The notes under the pieces: generated by a model | What the model was told of the DNA's origin: nothing | Databases searched by the model: none | Seen by the model: the letters and a program-made list of their open reading frames with translations, nothing else | Made by a program: the position numbers and the translations under genes | In this document: piece after piece, positions 7,947 through 16,170 of the stretch | How positions within the stretch are numbered: the first letter of the stretch is position 1 | Layout: every line of letters begins with the position of its first letter | Assembly: GCF_000498575.2 (NCBI RefSeq) | Contig: NZ_AWSQ01000004.1 | Location: 531,834 to 595,833 of the forward strand | Direction of reading: 5' to 3' | DNA: 64,000 nucleotides | From: Pseudomonas taeanensis MS-3 | GTDB taxonomy: Bacteria > Pseudomonadota > Gammaproteobacteria > Pseudomonadales > Pseudomonadaceae

Positions 7947-9563
7947 TTACTTGCCTGACAAGAACGTCGCGCTCTCCTGCACTTCAATCAGGGTAGGTCG
8001 GTCGGCCTGCACGGCGCTCAGCAACAACTCTCGTAAATGCACAAAACTCTCTGCGCGCGCGGCATGGCAGCCAAAGCCCTTAGCCAGCGCGAGGAAATCT
8101 GGTGTGTAGATATCGACACCGATGGTGGGAATATCGCGGTCTTCCATATAACGCTTGATTTCGCCATAGCCGCTGTTGTTCCACAACAACACGATGATTG
8201 GCGCCTGGGCTTCAACGGCTGACGCCAGTTCTGGCAAGGTGAACTGGATACCGCCATCGCCGATCAGCGCTACCACCGGTCGCTCCGGTGCGGCCAGCTT
8301 GGCGCCAATGGCAGCCGGCAGGCCGTAACCCAGGGTGCCGTAGCCAGTAGATGAGTTGAACCACGTGCGCGGCTGGGTCGCTTCGTATAGGAAATTGCCT
8401 GAGTACACTGGCTGGGTGGAGTCCCCCGCGATAATCAGTTCCGGCAAGGTTTGTTGAAGGACCTGCAACACCCGCTGCTGGCCACGCCAGGCATCCGGTA
8501 TCAGTTCTTCTAGCTGGCTTCGCACCTGCCCGGCACGCTGTGCACCTGGGCTGCCTGGATTGAAACCACCCCTGGCACCCAGTGCTACCAGCAATGCCTG
8601 CATGGCCATGCGCGCGTCGCTGAGAATCGCGACATCGGCTGGGAAGTTACGGTTTAGCTGCTCTGCGTCGATATCGATCCTGATCAACTGGCTTTCGATC
8701 CTGAAGTTGCCGTCGAACACCCCGTCGTAATCGGTCTCACCCAACTCAGTACCGATAGCCAGCACCACATCAGACTGCAGTACTAACTCACGAACCGGTA
8801 CCAGCGACTGATTCGAACCCAATGCCAATGGATGCCCCTTTGGCAGCACACCCTTGGCATTGATCGTGTACGCGGTTGGCGCATCCAGTGCCTCAACAAG
8901 GCGTATCGCCTCGGCGCTGGCGTTTGCCGTGCCACCACCGAGCAATACCAAGGGTCGTTGCGCCGCCTTGAGCATTTGCACCGCCTGCAGAATTGCCTCG
9001 GGGCACGGCGCCGGCCGGCTGGGCAATGCACCCAGCTTGCGCTTGACGTGATCCGCAGGCGCAGTAATCACATTGATCGGAATCTCGATGTGCACCGGAC
9101 GCGGGCGGGCACTGTTGAACACCGCGAAAGCACGTGAAAGCACAACCGGCAGCTCATCCGGGCGCATCAGTGTATGGCTGAACGCAGCGACACCCGAAAC
9201 CAGATTACTTTGCGAAGGCAGTTCATGCAGACGTCCGCCGCCCATCGCCAGTTGCTCGGTATTGTTGACGCTGGAAACCACCAGCATGGGCACTGAGTCG
9301 CCGTAAGCCTGACCCATCGCGGTGGCGATATTGGTCATGCCAGGCCCGGTGATGATGAAACACACACCCGGCTTGCCACTAACGCGCGCATAACCATCCG
9401 CCATGAAGCCCGCACCCTGTTCATGGCGTGGAGTGATGTGCTTGATCTGAGTAGCTGGCAAACCACGATACAACTCGACCGTATGTACGCCAGGTATACC
9501 AAATACGGTATCGACCCCGTATGCCTCCAGAAGCTCTACCAGCAGTTCTCCGCAGGTCAACAT
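7947..9563 (-). CDS. aruI: ThDP-dependent 2-oxo acid decarboxylase, AruI-like (5-guanidino-2-oxopentanoate decarboxylase)
   Basis: The 538-residue protein has the three-domain layout of the acetolactate synthase/decarboxylase superfamily. The N-terminal domain has FGIPGVHTVELYRGL and the ThDP-activating glutamate in RHEQGAGFMADGYAR (Glu48); a central domain has VLLGGGTANA; the C-terminal cofactor motif runs from IGDGGIQFT to LLWNNSGYGEIK. It resembles Pseudomonas AruI, which decarboxylates 2-ketoarginine in the arginine transaminase pathway. No acetolactate synthase small subunit is nearby, arguing against valine or isoleucine synthesis. A decayed aminotransferase lies just upstream on the same strand, as aruH neighbours aruI in P. 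aeruginosa. GGAG precedes the start. Confidence 0.75.
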   Translation of the reverse strand: MLTCGELLVELLEAYGVDTVFGIPGVHTVELYRGLPATQIKHITPRHEQGAGFMADGYARVSGKPGVCFIITGPGMTNIATAMGQAYGDSVPMLVVSSVNNTEQLAMGGGRLHELPSQSNLVSGVAAFSHTLMRPDELPVVLSRAFAVFNSARPRPVHIEIPINVITAPADHVKRKLGALPSRPAPCPEAILQAVQMLKAAQRPLVLLGGGTANASAEAIRLVEALDAPTAYTINAKGVLPKGHPLALGSNQSLVPVRELVLQSDVVLAIGTELGETDYDGVFDGNFRIESQLIRIDIDAEQLNRNFPADVAILSDARMAMQALLVALGARGGFNPGSPGAQRAGQVRSQLEELIPDAWRGQQRVLQVLQQTLPELIIAGDSTQPVYSGNFLYEATQPRTWFNSSTGYGTLGYGLPAAIGAKLAAPERPVVALIGDGGIQFTLPELASAVEAQAPIIVLLWNNSGYGEIKRYMEDRDIPTIGVDIYTPDFLALAKGFGCHAARAESFVHLRELLLSAVQADRPTLIEVQESATFLSGK

Positions 9564-9730
9564 TGAGGGTAATACTCCTATAAGACAGTGAATAGGCTTG
9601 AGTGCCGCTCTGACATCGAGGTGTCGCAGCGCGCTCCTCGTAGATGTTGTGAATAGTCGAGTCTGGTTAGCGGCGGATCACGGAATGAACCCATCGACAC
9701 CGGCCACCTACTCGGATGTTTAAATGGCGC

Positions 9731-10032
9731 CTAGTGCCCCGCACACAGGGTCTCGACAACTGTAGCGATGCGCTGGCAGGTATCTTTCAGCACCCAATCG
9801 GCAACCGTAAAGGACAACCGTGCTCAGCTCTACGTGCTCGCGCAGAAGGCCTGCGCATCGAGACTGGGACACCGGCCTGGCGTAACAGCTGCCAGGCAAA
9901 ACCCATATTCGACAGGCCGGTGCGGCGCACGCCTAGCAACATGAACACACCAACTTCCGGCGTACTGCAGTTCAATTGCCGCACCCGACTTAACCCGGAG
10001 ACCACTAGGTCCCGCCGCGCCGAGACAGTCAC
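9731..10032 (-). pseudogene. Remnant of a class I/II PLP aminotransferase (AruH-like C-terminus)
   Basis: The minus-strand frame starting near 10032 reads ARRDLVVSGLSRV, then PEVGVFMLLGVRRTGL and FAWQLLRQAGVPVS, the typical C-terminal small-domain pattern of class I/II aminotransferases. Near 9864 the homology jumps to another frame, continuing DAQAF, two in-frame stops, then ARLSFTVADWVLKDTCQRIATVVETL and a stop at 9731-9733. That matches the final FGPSxxGHxRLSF-like segment and last helix. About 290 N-terminal residues are absent. The remnant is broken by a frameshift, two stops and truncation. Its position upstream of the AruI-like gene suggests a former arginine:pyruvate transaminase; that assignment is inference. 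Confidence 0.7.
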
Positions 10033-10383
10033 GCGCTGTGTTCAGATCGTTTCAGGCATTGAGATCAACCGCTCTATCCAGCAGACGAAGCCATGTCGAC
10101 GTGCATAAACAACCTGGATTGGCTTCGGAGAATAGCCAAATAAAACACAGGGTCAATCGAGTTATTTTTGCCAAATAGTGAAATTTAATTCAATAATTAG
10201 CCCGGCAACCGATGGTACGTCAGGCTGTTGCCTCCAGAGGATTCCGGCTCTCTTAAAGCCACGGCAGAAGGACTGCGGTAGAGCGGCATTGGACGCTTTA
10301 CTTAGGCTGGCTGGTCCCCCTCCTCATACAGCGCCCAACTAAGCACTCTTACTTCGACCCAGTCGGGGAGGAACTTCATCCCT
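10033..10383. other. AT-rich non-coding region upstream of the second LysR gene
   Basis: About 350 bases without a credible gene. The middle part (about 10135-10200) is much richer in A and T than its surroundings and probably holds the divergent promoters of the LysR gene and the former aminotransferase-decarboxylase pair. GGGGAGGA, 12 bases before the ATG at 10384, is the likely ribosome binding site. Confidence 0.4.
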
Positions 10384-11331
10384 ATGCGCCTGCCTTCAAT
10401 GACCGCCTTACGCGCGCTAGATGCTGTTGCCCGCTCAGGCAGTGTGTCCGATGCAGCCAGCGAACTGAATCTGACGCCCAGCGCCATTAGTCACCAGCTC
10501 AAGAGTCTCGAGCAAACCCTCGGATTCGCCTTAACCGAGCGTATTGGCCGAGGCATCCGCCTCACCTTTCAAGGGGAGCGTTATGCCAGAGACATCCATC
10601 ATCTGTTGGCCAATATTTTGGAGGCCGGCCAACGCTTCGATGGCCAACTAGTAAGTGGCAGGCTCTGTATCAGCAGTCCCGCCGGCTTCTCCACCTATTG
10701 GTTGTGCCTGCATATTGCAGCGTTTCAAGACCTCTATCCGCAGGTAGAGCTGCATCTAATTTCGCCTCGCACACCAGGCGATACCAGCGATAGCAACACC
10801 GATCTGTTTATTGCCTATGGCATGGGCGACTGGCCTAACCAACATGTCCAGCAAATCGTTACGCTGCGTTTTTTTCCGGTATGCAGCCCACGCCTGGCCA
10901 ATGCCCTGGGTGGACTAAAGAGCCCCCAAGAGTTGAGTGGTTGTCCGCTTTTACACATGCTCGACCACTCAGATTGGCGAGTTTGGCTGGCCGCAGCCAA
11001 TGCACCACATGTAGAAGTACGCCCCGGCATAGTGTTTTCTGATGCGCACTTTGTGCAGTCAGCCTGCATCGCCGGCCAAGGCATCGCCATAGGCGACAAC
11101 CTGATTAGTGGCGAAGCCCTGTCGCGTGGTTTGTTGGTGAAACCTTTCGCAACGGAAATTGAATCCAACCGGGGCTACTACCTGGTTGCCGACCCACAGA
11201 AAGCCGAGCGTCCGGTTGTTCGGGCCTTTTGTGAGTGGATTAAAACTCAGTTGAGTGCTCCAAGCCGAACAGCCCACCATGTGCGCAGAACATTAAACCG
11301 GGAGACTTTCGCCAATAGATCAGATGGGTAG
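10384..11331 (+). CDS. LysR-family transcriptional regulator (GcvA-like)
   Basis: This is a 315-residue regulator. The N-terminal helix-turn-helix spans about 5-63 (AASELNLTPSAISHQLKSLE) and the effector-binding domain starts near 88 with LCISSPAGFSTYWL. It has the MRLPSMTALRALDAVAR opening seen in GcvA-like proteins. It diverges from the decayed aminotransferase and the AruI-like gene, so it may be their regulator; no arginine-specific feature can be read from the sequence. The C-terminal ~20 residues are polar and may be an extension. The gene is followed immediately by an IS remnant. Confidence 0.88.
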   Translation: MRLPSMTALRALDAVARSGSVSDAASELNLTPSAISHQLKSLEQTLGFALTERIGRGIRLTFQGERYARDIHHLLANILEAGQRFDGQLVSGRLCISSPAGFSTYWLCLHIAAFQDLYPQVELHLISPRTPGDTSDSNTDLFIAYGMGDWPNQHVQQIVTLRFFPVCSPRLANALGGLKSPQELSGCPLLHMLDHSDWRVWLAAANAPHVEVRPGIVFSDAHFVQSACIAGQGIAIGDNLISGEALSRGLLVKPFATEIESNRGYYLVADPQKAERPVVRAFCEWIKTQLSAPSRTAHHVRRTLNRETFANRSDG

Positions 11332-11341
11332 CTGTGCCTAG

Positions 11342-11455
11342 TGGTCAACTAATCCCGGACACGACGTTAAGTTTTTTCTCGGCCTGCGCTGGGGCCAACC
11401 GACCGTTGAATTGATGGGGGCGAATCCAGTTGTATCGATGAATCAAAAAAATGGC
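11342..11455 (-). pseudogene. 3' remnant of an IS3-family element (transposase C-terminus and terminal repeat)
   Basis: The minus strand reads YNWIRPHQFNGRL followed by APAQAEKKLNVVSGIS and a stop at 11345-11347, the end of an IS3-family OrfB integrase. The outer end begins TGGTCAACTAATCCCGGACA, which looks like that element's terminal inverted repeat. Only about 35 codons survive; the catalytic residues are gone. Its sequence differs from the complete element at 30.1-31.4 kb, so it belongs to another IS. Confidence 0.7.
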
Positions 11456-11642
11456 TGATACCACGCAGGGCTTGATGGGCAGACACTGGCGGGCCAAAAC
11501 GGTGAGGTGCGCCACTTAAAGGCAGTAGGTAAATCCGTCGAGGACAACCTTCTACGCGCCGTCAACGTGGGGGAGCAACTGGGGGGAGCAGCGAACCACA
11601 GAAACGACAAGGCCCCGAATACGGGGCCTTGATGCATCAATA
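11456..11642. other. Non-coding stretch between IS remnant and tRNA-Ser
   Basis: No supported gene. Opposing frames of 55-65 codons exist on both strands but lack ribosome binding sites and recognisable motifs. A GC hairpin at 11608-11631 probably ends the tRNA transcript. Confidence 0.35.
11608..11631 (-). terminator. Hairpin after tRNA-Ser
   Basis: A 9-bp stem, AAGGCCCCG with its complement, has a short loop 12 bases beyond the 3' end of the tRNA on the minus strand. The downstream T tract is weak (TTGTCGTTTC). Confidence 0.5.
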
Positions 11643-11730
11643 TGGCGGAAGCGTAGAGATTCGAACTCTAGGACAGTTTCCCGTCGGCGGTTTTCAAGAC
11701 CGCTGCCTTAAACCACTCGGCCACGCTTCC
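11643..11730 (-). tRNA. tRNA-Ser (anticodon UGA)
   Basis: The minus strand folds as an 88-base class II tRNA. The acceptor stem GGAAGCG pairs with CGCTTCC, followed by G and an encoded CCA. The D region has GCCGAGTGG, the anticodon loop reads CTTGAAA with anticodon TGA, there is a long variable arm, and the T loop has GTTCGAATC. It decodes UCA and, by wobble, other UCN serine codons. A decayed IS lies just beyond its 3' end, a common situation at tRNA genes. Confidence 0.95.
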
Positions 11731-11839
11731 AAAATTTTTACGGCAACGTTCATGGCCGCTTTACATCATTCAATCACGCCTTGGCTTGACTGAGGGCGGC
11801 AATCTTACCGGAACGCAACACACTGTCAAACTCTAAAGG

Positions 11840-11867
11840 TTGGCAGTGCGTATTGCTCTGTTATGAT
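11840..11867 (+). promoter_or_regulatory. Sigma-70-type promoter for the Bax-inhibitor-1 family gene
   Basis: TTGGCA and TATGAT are separated by 16 bases, and TG one base before TATGAT makes an extended -10. It lies about 50 bases ahead of the ATG at 11916. Confidence 0.6.
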
Positions 11868-11915
11868 CCCCACAACCCTGATCACGGATCTACTAATCTT
11901 TACAGGAGTGTCGCC

Positions 11916-12584
11916 ATGCGCGAACAAGATATCGCACTCAATCACACGCAGGTTGAGCAGCTGGAAGTCAGCCGCGTCTTGCGCAATACCTACGGCCTGC
12001 TAGCCATCACCCTCGCCTTCAGCGGCCTGGTGGCTTATCTGGCGCAACGCGCCAACGTACCTTACCCGAATTTTATCGTGGTATTGGTCGGCTTCTACGG
12101 TTTGTTCTTCCTCACCGCGAAGCTGCGCAACTCGCCATGGGGCCTGCTCTCCACCCTCGCCCTGACCGGCTTCATGGGCTACACCCTCGGGCCGATCCTC
12201 AACCGTTACATGGGCATGTCCAACGGCGCGGAAGTGGTGAGTTCGGCCTTTACCATGACGGCGCTGGTATTCTGTGGCCTGTCCGCCTATGTGCTGACTA
12301 CCCGTAAGGACATGAGCTTCCTCAGCGGCTTCATCACGGCGGGCTTCTTCGTTCTGATCGGGGCCATGCTGGCTGGCTTCTTCTTCGAGATCAGCGGCCT
12401 GCAATTGGCGATTAGCGCTGGTTTCGTGCTGTTTTCCTCGGCCTGCATCCTCTATCAGACCAGCGCGATCATCCACGGCGGCGAACGTAACTACATCATG
12501 GCCACCATCAGCCTGTATGTATCGATCTACAACCTGTTCGTCAGCCTGCTGCAAATTTTCGGCATCATGAGCGGCGACGACTGA
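11916..12584 (+). CDS. Bax inhibitor-1/YccA family inner-membrane protein
   Basis: The 222-residue protein has seven hydrophobic segments, the usual topology and length of the BI-1/YccA family. E. coli YccA binds and restrains the membrane protease FtsH; other members conduct calcium. The start at 11916 is preceded by AGGAG seven bases upstream; a 21-codon upstream extension would include the promoter and is rejected. The N-terminal 25 residues are polar and cytoplasmic, and the protein ends in acidic SGDD. The gene appears monocistronic: own promoter upstream, strong terminator 12 bases after the stop. Exact function here is not shown by the sequence. Confidence 0.88.
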   Translation: MREQDIALNHTQVEQLEVSRVLRNTYGLLAITLAFSGLVAYLAQRANVPYPNFIVVLVGFYGLFFLTAKLRNSPWGLLSTLALTGFMGYTLGPILNRYMGMSNGAEVVSSAFTMTALVFCGLSAYVLTTRKDMSFLSGFITAGFFVLIGAMLAGFFFEISGLQLAISAGFVLFSSACILYQTSAIIHGGERNYIMATISLYVSIYNLFVSLLQIFGIMSGDD

Positions 12585-12596
12585 TCCCTCAGCGAT

Positions 12597-12630
12597 GCAT
12601 GAAAGCCCGCTTCGGCGGGCTTTTTCATGC
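12597..12630 (+). terminator. Intrinsic terminator of the Bax-inhibitor-1 family gene
   Basis: Stem AAAGCCCGC / GCGGGCTTT with loop TTCG, extended by GCATG/CATGC on the flanks and a run of five T. Confidence 0.9.
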
Positions 12631-12694
12631 CTGCGGGGAGCATCTTGCGCGCTGAGGCATTATCATTCCGCCAGATATCTTCGCTGGACCTTCC

Positions 12695-13087
12695 ATGAAA
12701 TTTGCCATTGCCCTCTTTTCCGCACCGCATGCGCCCTCCTCGCGTCGCGCCCTGCGCTTCGCCCAGGCAGCTTTGGCTGGCGGCCATGAGATAGTGCGGC
12801 TGTTTTTCTATCAGGAGGGTGTACACAGCGCCTCGAGTAATGTCGTCACCCCGCAAGACGAGCTGGATATATCCGGCGAGTGGCGTGACTTCGTCCGTGA
12901 GCAGCGACTGGACGGCGTGGTGTGCATTGCCGCCGCACTGCGCCGTGGCGTGCTGAATGCCGAAGAGTCTCAGCGTTACGACCGTCCCGCCGCCAACCTG
13001 GACGATCCCTGGGCGCTATCAGGCCTAGGCCAACTGCATGAGGCGGCACAAGTGGCGGATCGCCTGGTGTGCTTTGGAGGGCCTTGA
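12695..13087 (+). CDS. tusD: Sulfurtransferase complex subunit TusD
   Basis: This 130-residue DsrE-fold protein is the catalytic subunit of the TusBCD hexamer. It accepts sulfur from TusA and passes it to TusE for 2-thiolation of wobble uridine (s2U34) in tRNAs for Lys, Glu and Gln. The persulfide cysteine is in DGVVCIAAALRRG (Cys77), close to Cys78 of the E. coli protein. It is first of four tightly packed genes; tusC begins one base after its stop. The end product of the relay, MnmA, is encoded in this same window at 35949. Confidence 0.92.
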   Translation: MKFAIALFSAPHAPSSRRALRFAQAALAGGHEIVRLFFYQEGVHSASSNVVTPQDELDISGEWRDFVREQRLDGVVCIAAALRRGVLNAEESQRYDRPAANLDDPWALSGLGQLHEAAQVADRLVCFGGP

Positions 13088-13088
13088 A

Positions 13089-13448
13089 ATGAGAAAATCA
13101 TTGTTGATCATCAGTCGCCAAGCCCCCTGGTCAGGCCCTGGCGCACGCGAAGCGCTAGACATTGCTCTTGCTGGCGGCGCCTTTGATTTGCCCATCGGCA
13201 TGCTGTTTCTCGACGATGGGGTGTTTCAGCTGACTGCTGCGCAGCAGCCAAAAACCCTGCAGCAGAAAGACTTGAGCGCTAACTTGCAAGCGCTGCCAAT
13301 GTTCGGCGTGGAGTCGCTGTATGCCTCCGCTCGCAGCCTGCAAGAGCGCGGTTTGGCTGAGAACCCCCTGACGCTTGCCGCAGAGCCCCTGGATGATGCT
13401 GCGCTCGCTGCCCTTATCGACCGATATGATCAGGTGATCACTCTCTGA
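13089..13448 (+). CDS. tusC: Sulfurtransferase complex subunit TusC
   Basis: At 119 residues, this is the DsrF-like structural subunit of TusBCD. It opens MRKSLLIISRQAPWSGPGAREALD, has the DsrE fold, and lacks the catalytic cysteine of TusD, as expected. I chose the ATG at 13089 immediately after tusD; a frame extension back to 13038 lies inside tusD and lacks support. Its stop overlaps the tusB start by one base, indicating translational coupling. Confidence 0.9.
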   Translation: MRKSLLIISRQAPWSGPGAREALDIALAGGAFDLPIGMLFLDDGVFQLTAAQQPKTLQQKDLSANLQALPMFGVESLYASARSLQERGLAENPLTLAAEPLDDAALAALIDRYDQVITL

Positions 13449-13747
13449 TGGCCACGTTGCATGTGCTTTCTCACTCCCCCTTTAGCGACAGTCGCTTGAG
13501 CAGTTGCCTGCGCCTGCTGGGCGCCAACGATGGCCTACTGCTTAGCGGCGACGCGGTCTACGCCCTGCAACCCGGTAGCGCGCAGCTCCGGGCCCTGGAA
13601 ATGATGCCAGACAGCATTGGTCTGTTCGCCCTTGACGAAGACCTGACCGCACGCGGCATCAGTGCTGCGCAGCGGGCACAGGTGGTCGACTACCCAGGAT
13701 TCGTCGAGCTCAGCTGCCGCTTTGACAAGGTCAACAGCTGGCTATGA
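13448..13747 (+). CDS. tusB: Sulfurtransferase complex subunit TusB
   Basis: This 99-residue DsrH-like protein is the third subunit of the TusBCD sulfur relay. It starts MATLHVLSHSPFSDSRLSSC and contains the family pattern DGLLLSGDAVYAL (about 28-40). It overlaps tusC by one base and tusE by four, so all four genes must be co-expressed. Length matches the E. coli protein (95). Confidence 0.9.
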   Translation: MATLHVLSHSPFSDSRLSSCLRLLGANDGLLLSGDAVYALQPGSAQLRALEMMPDSIGLFALDEDLTARGISAAQRAQVVDYPGFVELSCRFDKVNSWL

Positions 13748-14079
13748 CTCAGTTGATCGTCGACGACCGCAGCATTGCGCTGGATAAAGACGGCTACCTG
13801 GTGAATCTCGATGATTGGGACGAGGCCGTAGCCGCCGCCCTGGCGCAGCAGGAAACCCTGAATCTGAGCGCCGAGCACTGGGAAATTTTACGGCTGCTAC
13901 GGGCGTTCTACAGCGAGTTCCAGTTGTCACCGGCCAATCGGCCCCTCATCAAGTACGCGGCCCTCAAGCTCGGCCCGGCAAAAGGCAATAGCCTGCACCT
14001 CAATCGCTTGTTCAATGGCACTCCCGCCAAGCTCGCCGCCAAGCTGGCGGGTCTGCCCAAACCGACGAATTGCCTATGA
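13744..14079 (+). CDS. tusE: Sulfur carrier TusE (DsrC family)
   Basis: At 111 residues, TusE takes the persulfide sulfur from TusD and presents it to MnmA. It has DKDGYLVNLDDWDEAVA near the N-terminus and the essential penultimate cysteine, ending PTNCL (Cys110). The other conserved DsrC cysteine of sulfite reducers is absent, consistent with a tRNA role rather than dissimilatory sulfur metabolism. ATGA overlaps join it to tusB and to the next gene. Confidence 0.92.
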   Translation: MTQLIVDDRSIALDKDGYLVNLDDWDEAVAAALAQQETLNLSAEHWEILRLLRAFYSEFQLSPANRPLIKYAALKLGPAKGNSLHLNRLFNGTPAKLAAKLAGLPKPTNCL

Positions 14080-15059
14080 ACCTTGTCACGCCCCCGGAAC
14101 ACCCTTTCGCTCAGTTCGTGCGCATCCTCGGCAAAGGCAAGCGCGGCGCGCGTAACCTCACGCGCGCAGAAGCCCGTGAAGCCATGGGCCTGTTGCTCGA
14201 CGACAAGGTCGAGGACACCCAGCTCGGCGCCTTCCTGATGCTGCTGCGGCACAAGGAGGAAAGCGCCGAGGAGATGGCTGGTTTTGCCGAAGCGGTGCGC
14301 GAGCGCCTGCAGGCGCCGCCGATAGCCGTCGATCTCGACTGGCCCAGCTATGCCGGCAAGAAGCGCCATCTGCCGTGGTTCCTCTTGGCCGCCAAAGCCC
14401 TGGCGCAGAGCGGCGTGCGTATTTTGCTACACGGCGGCGGCGCACATACCGCTGGGCGTCTGTACAGCGAACAGGTGCTCGGGCAACTGGCTATTCCGCT
14501 GTGCCGCAGCTGGAGCGAAGTCGAACAGGCGCTGCAGCAACAGCAATTGGCCTTTATCCCGCTAGGCGACTGGATGCCGCAGCTGCAACGGATGATCGAC
14601 CTGCGCAACACCCTCGGTTTGCGCTCGCCGATCCACTCGCTAACCCGGATTCTCAACCCCTTGGCGGCGCGCTGCGGCCTGCAAAGTATTTTTCACCCGG
14701 GCTACCAGGCGGTACACCGCGAGGCCAGTCAATTGCTAGGCGATACGGCCATTGTGATCAAGGGTGAAGGCGGCGAGATCGAAATCAATCCAGATGCCAC
14801 CAGTCACTTGTATGGCACGGCGAATGGAGAAAACTGGGATGAAGACTGGCCGCCACTGTCGCCGCAACGCCACGTCAAACCCGAGTCGCTGAACCCTGAG
14901 CACCTGCAGGCATTCTGGCGCGGCGAAGTCGCGGACGCTTACGGCCAGCTCGCCGTGCTGAGCAGCATGGCACTGGCGTTACGCGGTCTTGGTACACCGC
15001 GAGACGAGGCCTTCAGCCGAGCGCAGCAATGCTGGGATGCGCGTGACATATCGAAATAA
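14076..15059 (+). CDS. TrpD2/YbiB-like protein of the anthranilate phosphoribosyltransferase fold
   Basis: The 327-residue protein resembles YbiB, a paralogue of anthranilate phosphoribosyltransferase that in E. coli binds nucleic acids and is DNA-damage inducible rather than making tryptophan. It has the N-terminal helical domain (LTRAEAREAMGLLLDDKVEDTQLGAFLM is split around residue 40) and the glycine-rich HGGGAHTAGR segment at about 113-122. The ATG at 14076 overlaps the tusE stop; a TTG two codons earlier is less likely. Placement after tusE suggests a link to RNA metabolism. Confidence 0.82.
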   Translation: MNLVTPPEHPFAQFVRILGKGKRGARNLTRAEAREAMGLLLDDKVEDTQLGAFLMLLRHKEESAEEMAGFAEAVRERLQAPPIAVDLDWPSYAGKKRHLPWFLLAAKALAQSGVRILLHGGGAHTAGRLYSEQVLGQLAIPLCRSWSEVEQALQQQQLAFIPLGDWMPQLQRMIDLRNTLGLRSPIHSLTRILNPLAARCGLQSIFHPGYQAVHREASQLLGDTAIVIKGEGGEIEINPDATSHLYGTANGENWDEDWPPLSPQRHVKPESLNPEHLQAFWRGEVADAYGQLAVLSSMALALRGLGTPRDEAFSRAQQCWDARDISK

Positions 15060-15149
15060 TCACGATTAACGGGCAGTTTTTTGCGGGTTTCAATCGACTT
15101 ATTCTCGTTAGACTGAACCCCTAAGCCGTACAGCTAAAGGAGTCGGGAA

Positions 15150-16151
15150 ATGGGTTTGTTGGTCGAAGGACAGTGGCAGGATCAGTGGTATGACACTGCC
15201 AAGGACGGTCGCTTCAAGCGCGAGAGCGCGCAGCGCCGCAACTGGATCACCGCCGACGGTGCCGCGGGCCCGAGCGGTGTAGGCGGCTTCCCCGCCCAGG
15301 CAGACCGCTACCACCTGTACGTATCCCTCGCCTGCCCCTGGGCCCACCGCACCTTGGTACTGCGTCAGCTCAAGGGCTTACAGGGGCTGATCGATGTCTC
15401 AGTGGTCAGCTGGCTGATGGGCGAGGATGGCTGGACCTTCGACAGCAACTACGGCTCCAGTGGCGACCAACTGGATCAGTTCAGCTACATGCATCAACGC
15501 TATACCGCCGATGACCCCAACTACAGCGGACGGGTGACCGTGCCACTGCTGTGGGACAAGCAGCGCCAGTGCATAGTCAGTAATGAGTCGGCGGAAATCA
15601 TCCGCATGTTCAATTCGGCCTTCGATGGTTTGACCGGAAACCCCCTGGATTTCTATCCCGAGCTGCTGCGAGGTGAGGTAGACGCTCTCAATCAGCGCAT
15701 CTATCCGGCGGTCAATAACGGGGTCTATCGCGCTGGTTTTGCTACGTCACAAGCCGCCTACGAGGAAGCCTTCGCGGAACTGTTCGACGAGCTGGACACG
15801 CTGGAAAAACAGCTGGGCGAGCGCCGCTATCTGGCCGGTGAATACCTCACCGAAGCGGACTGGCGACTGTTTACCACGCTGATCCGTTTCGATGCCGTGT
15901 ATTACGGCCATTTCAAGTGCAACCTGCGCCGTATCGAGGATTATCCGAATCTGTCCAATTGGCTGCGCGAGCTGTACCAATGGCCCGGGGTGGCCGAAAC
16001 GGTCGACTTTGAGCATATCAAGAGCCACTACTACGCCAGCCACCGCACCATCAATCCAACCGGCATCGTGCCACAAGGGCCGGCATTGGATCTTGGTCGC
16101 AGTCACGATCGCCAACGCTTAACCGGCAAGGGCATCTGGCAAAAGCCATAG
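15150..16151 (+). CDS. yqjG: Glutathionyl-hydroquinone reductase (Xi-class GST, YqjG-like)
   Basis: This 333-residue enzyme of the Xi class reduces S-glutathionyl-hydroquinones with glutathione. The active-site cysteine is in LACPWAHRT (Cys62), followed by the characteristic VSWLMGEDGWTFD and VPLLWDKQRQCIVSNES in the thioredoxin-like domain. The C-terminal helical domain includes NNGVYRAGFATSQ and DWRLFTTLIRFD. It is cytoplasmic. AAAGGAG eight bases before ATG is a strong ribosome binding site. It is convergent with cysG, 19 bases away. Confidence 0.9.
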   Translation: MGLLVEGQWQDQWYDTAKDGRFKRESAQRRNWITADGAAGPSGVGGFPAQADRYHLYVSLACPWAHRTLVLRQLKGLQGLIDVSVVSWLMGEDGWTFDSNYGSSGDQLDQFSYMHQRYTADDPNYSGRVTVPLLWDKQRQCIVSNESAEIIRMFNSAFDGLTGNPLDFYPELLRGEVDALNQRIYPAVNNGVYRAGFATSQAAYEEAFAELFDELDTLEKQLGERRYLAGEYLTEADWRLFTTLIRFDAVYYGHFKCNLRRIEDYPNLSNWLRELYQWPGVAETVDFEHIKSHYYASHRTINPTGIVPQGPALDLGRSHDRQRLTGKGIWQKP

Positions 16152-16170
16152 TGCCTGTGTAACCGCCAGG

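Noticed and set aside
7947-9563. Acetolactate synthase large subunit (ilvB/ilvI) as the identity of the ThDP enzyme
   Set aside because: No small subunit gene follows, and the overall sequence and the aminotransferase remnant beside it fit an AruI-type decarboxylase better.
9716-10108. 130-codon plus-strand frame upstream of the LysR gene
   Set aside because: It lies opposite the aminotransferase remnant, whose minus-strand homology explains the conserved sequence.
11443-11640. 65-codon minus-strand frame beside tRNA-Ser
   Set aside because: It overlaps the tRNA terminator hairpin, has no ribosome binding site, and its Ser-, Pro- and Trp-rich sequence resembles nothing I know.
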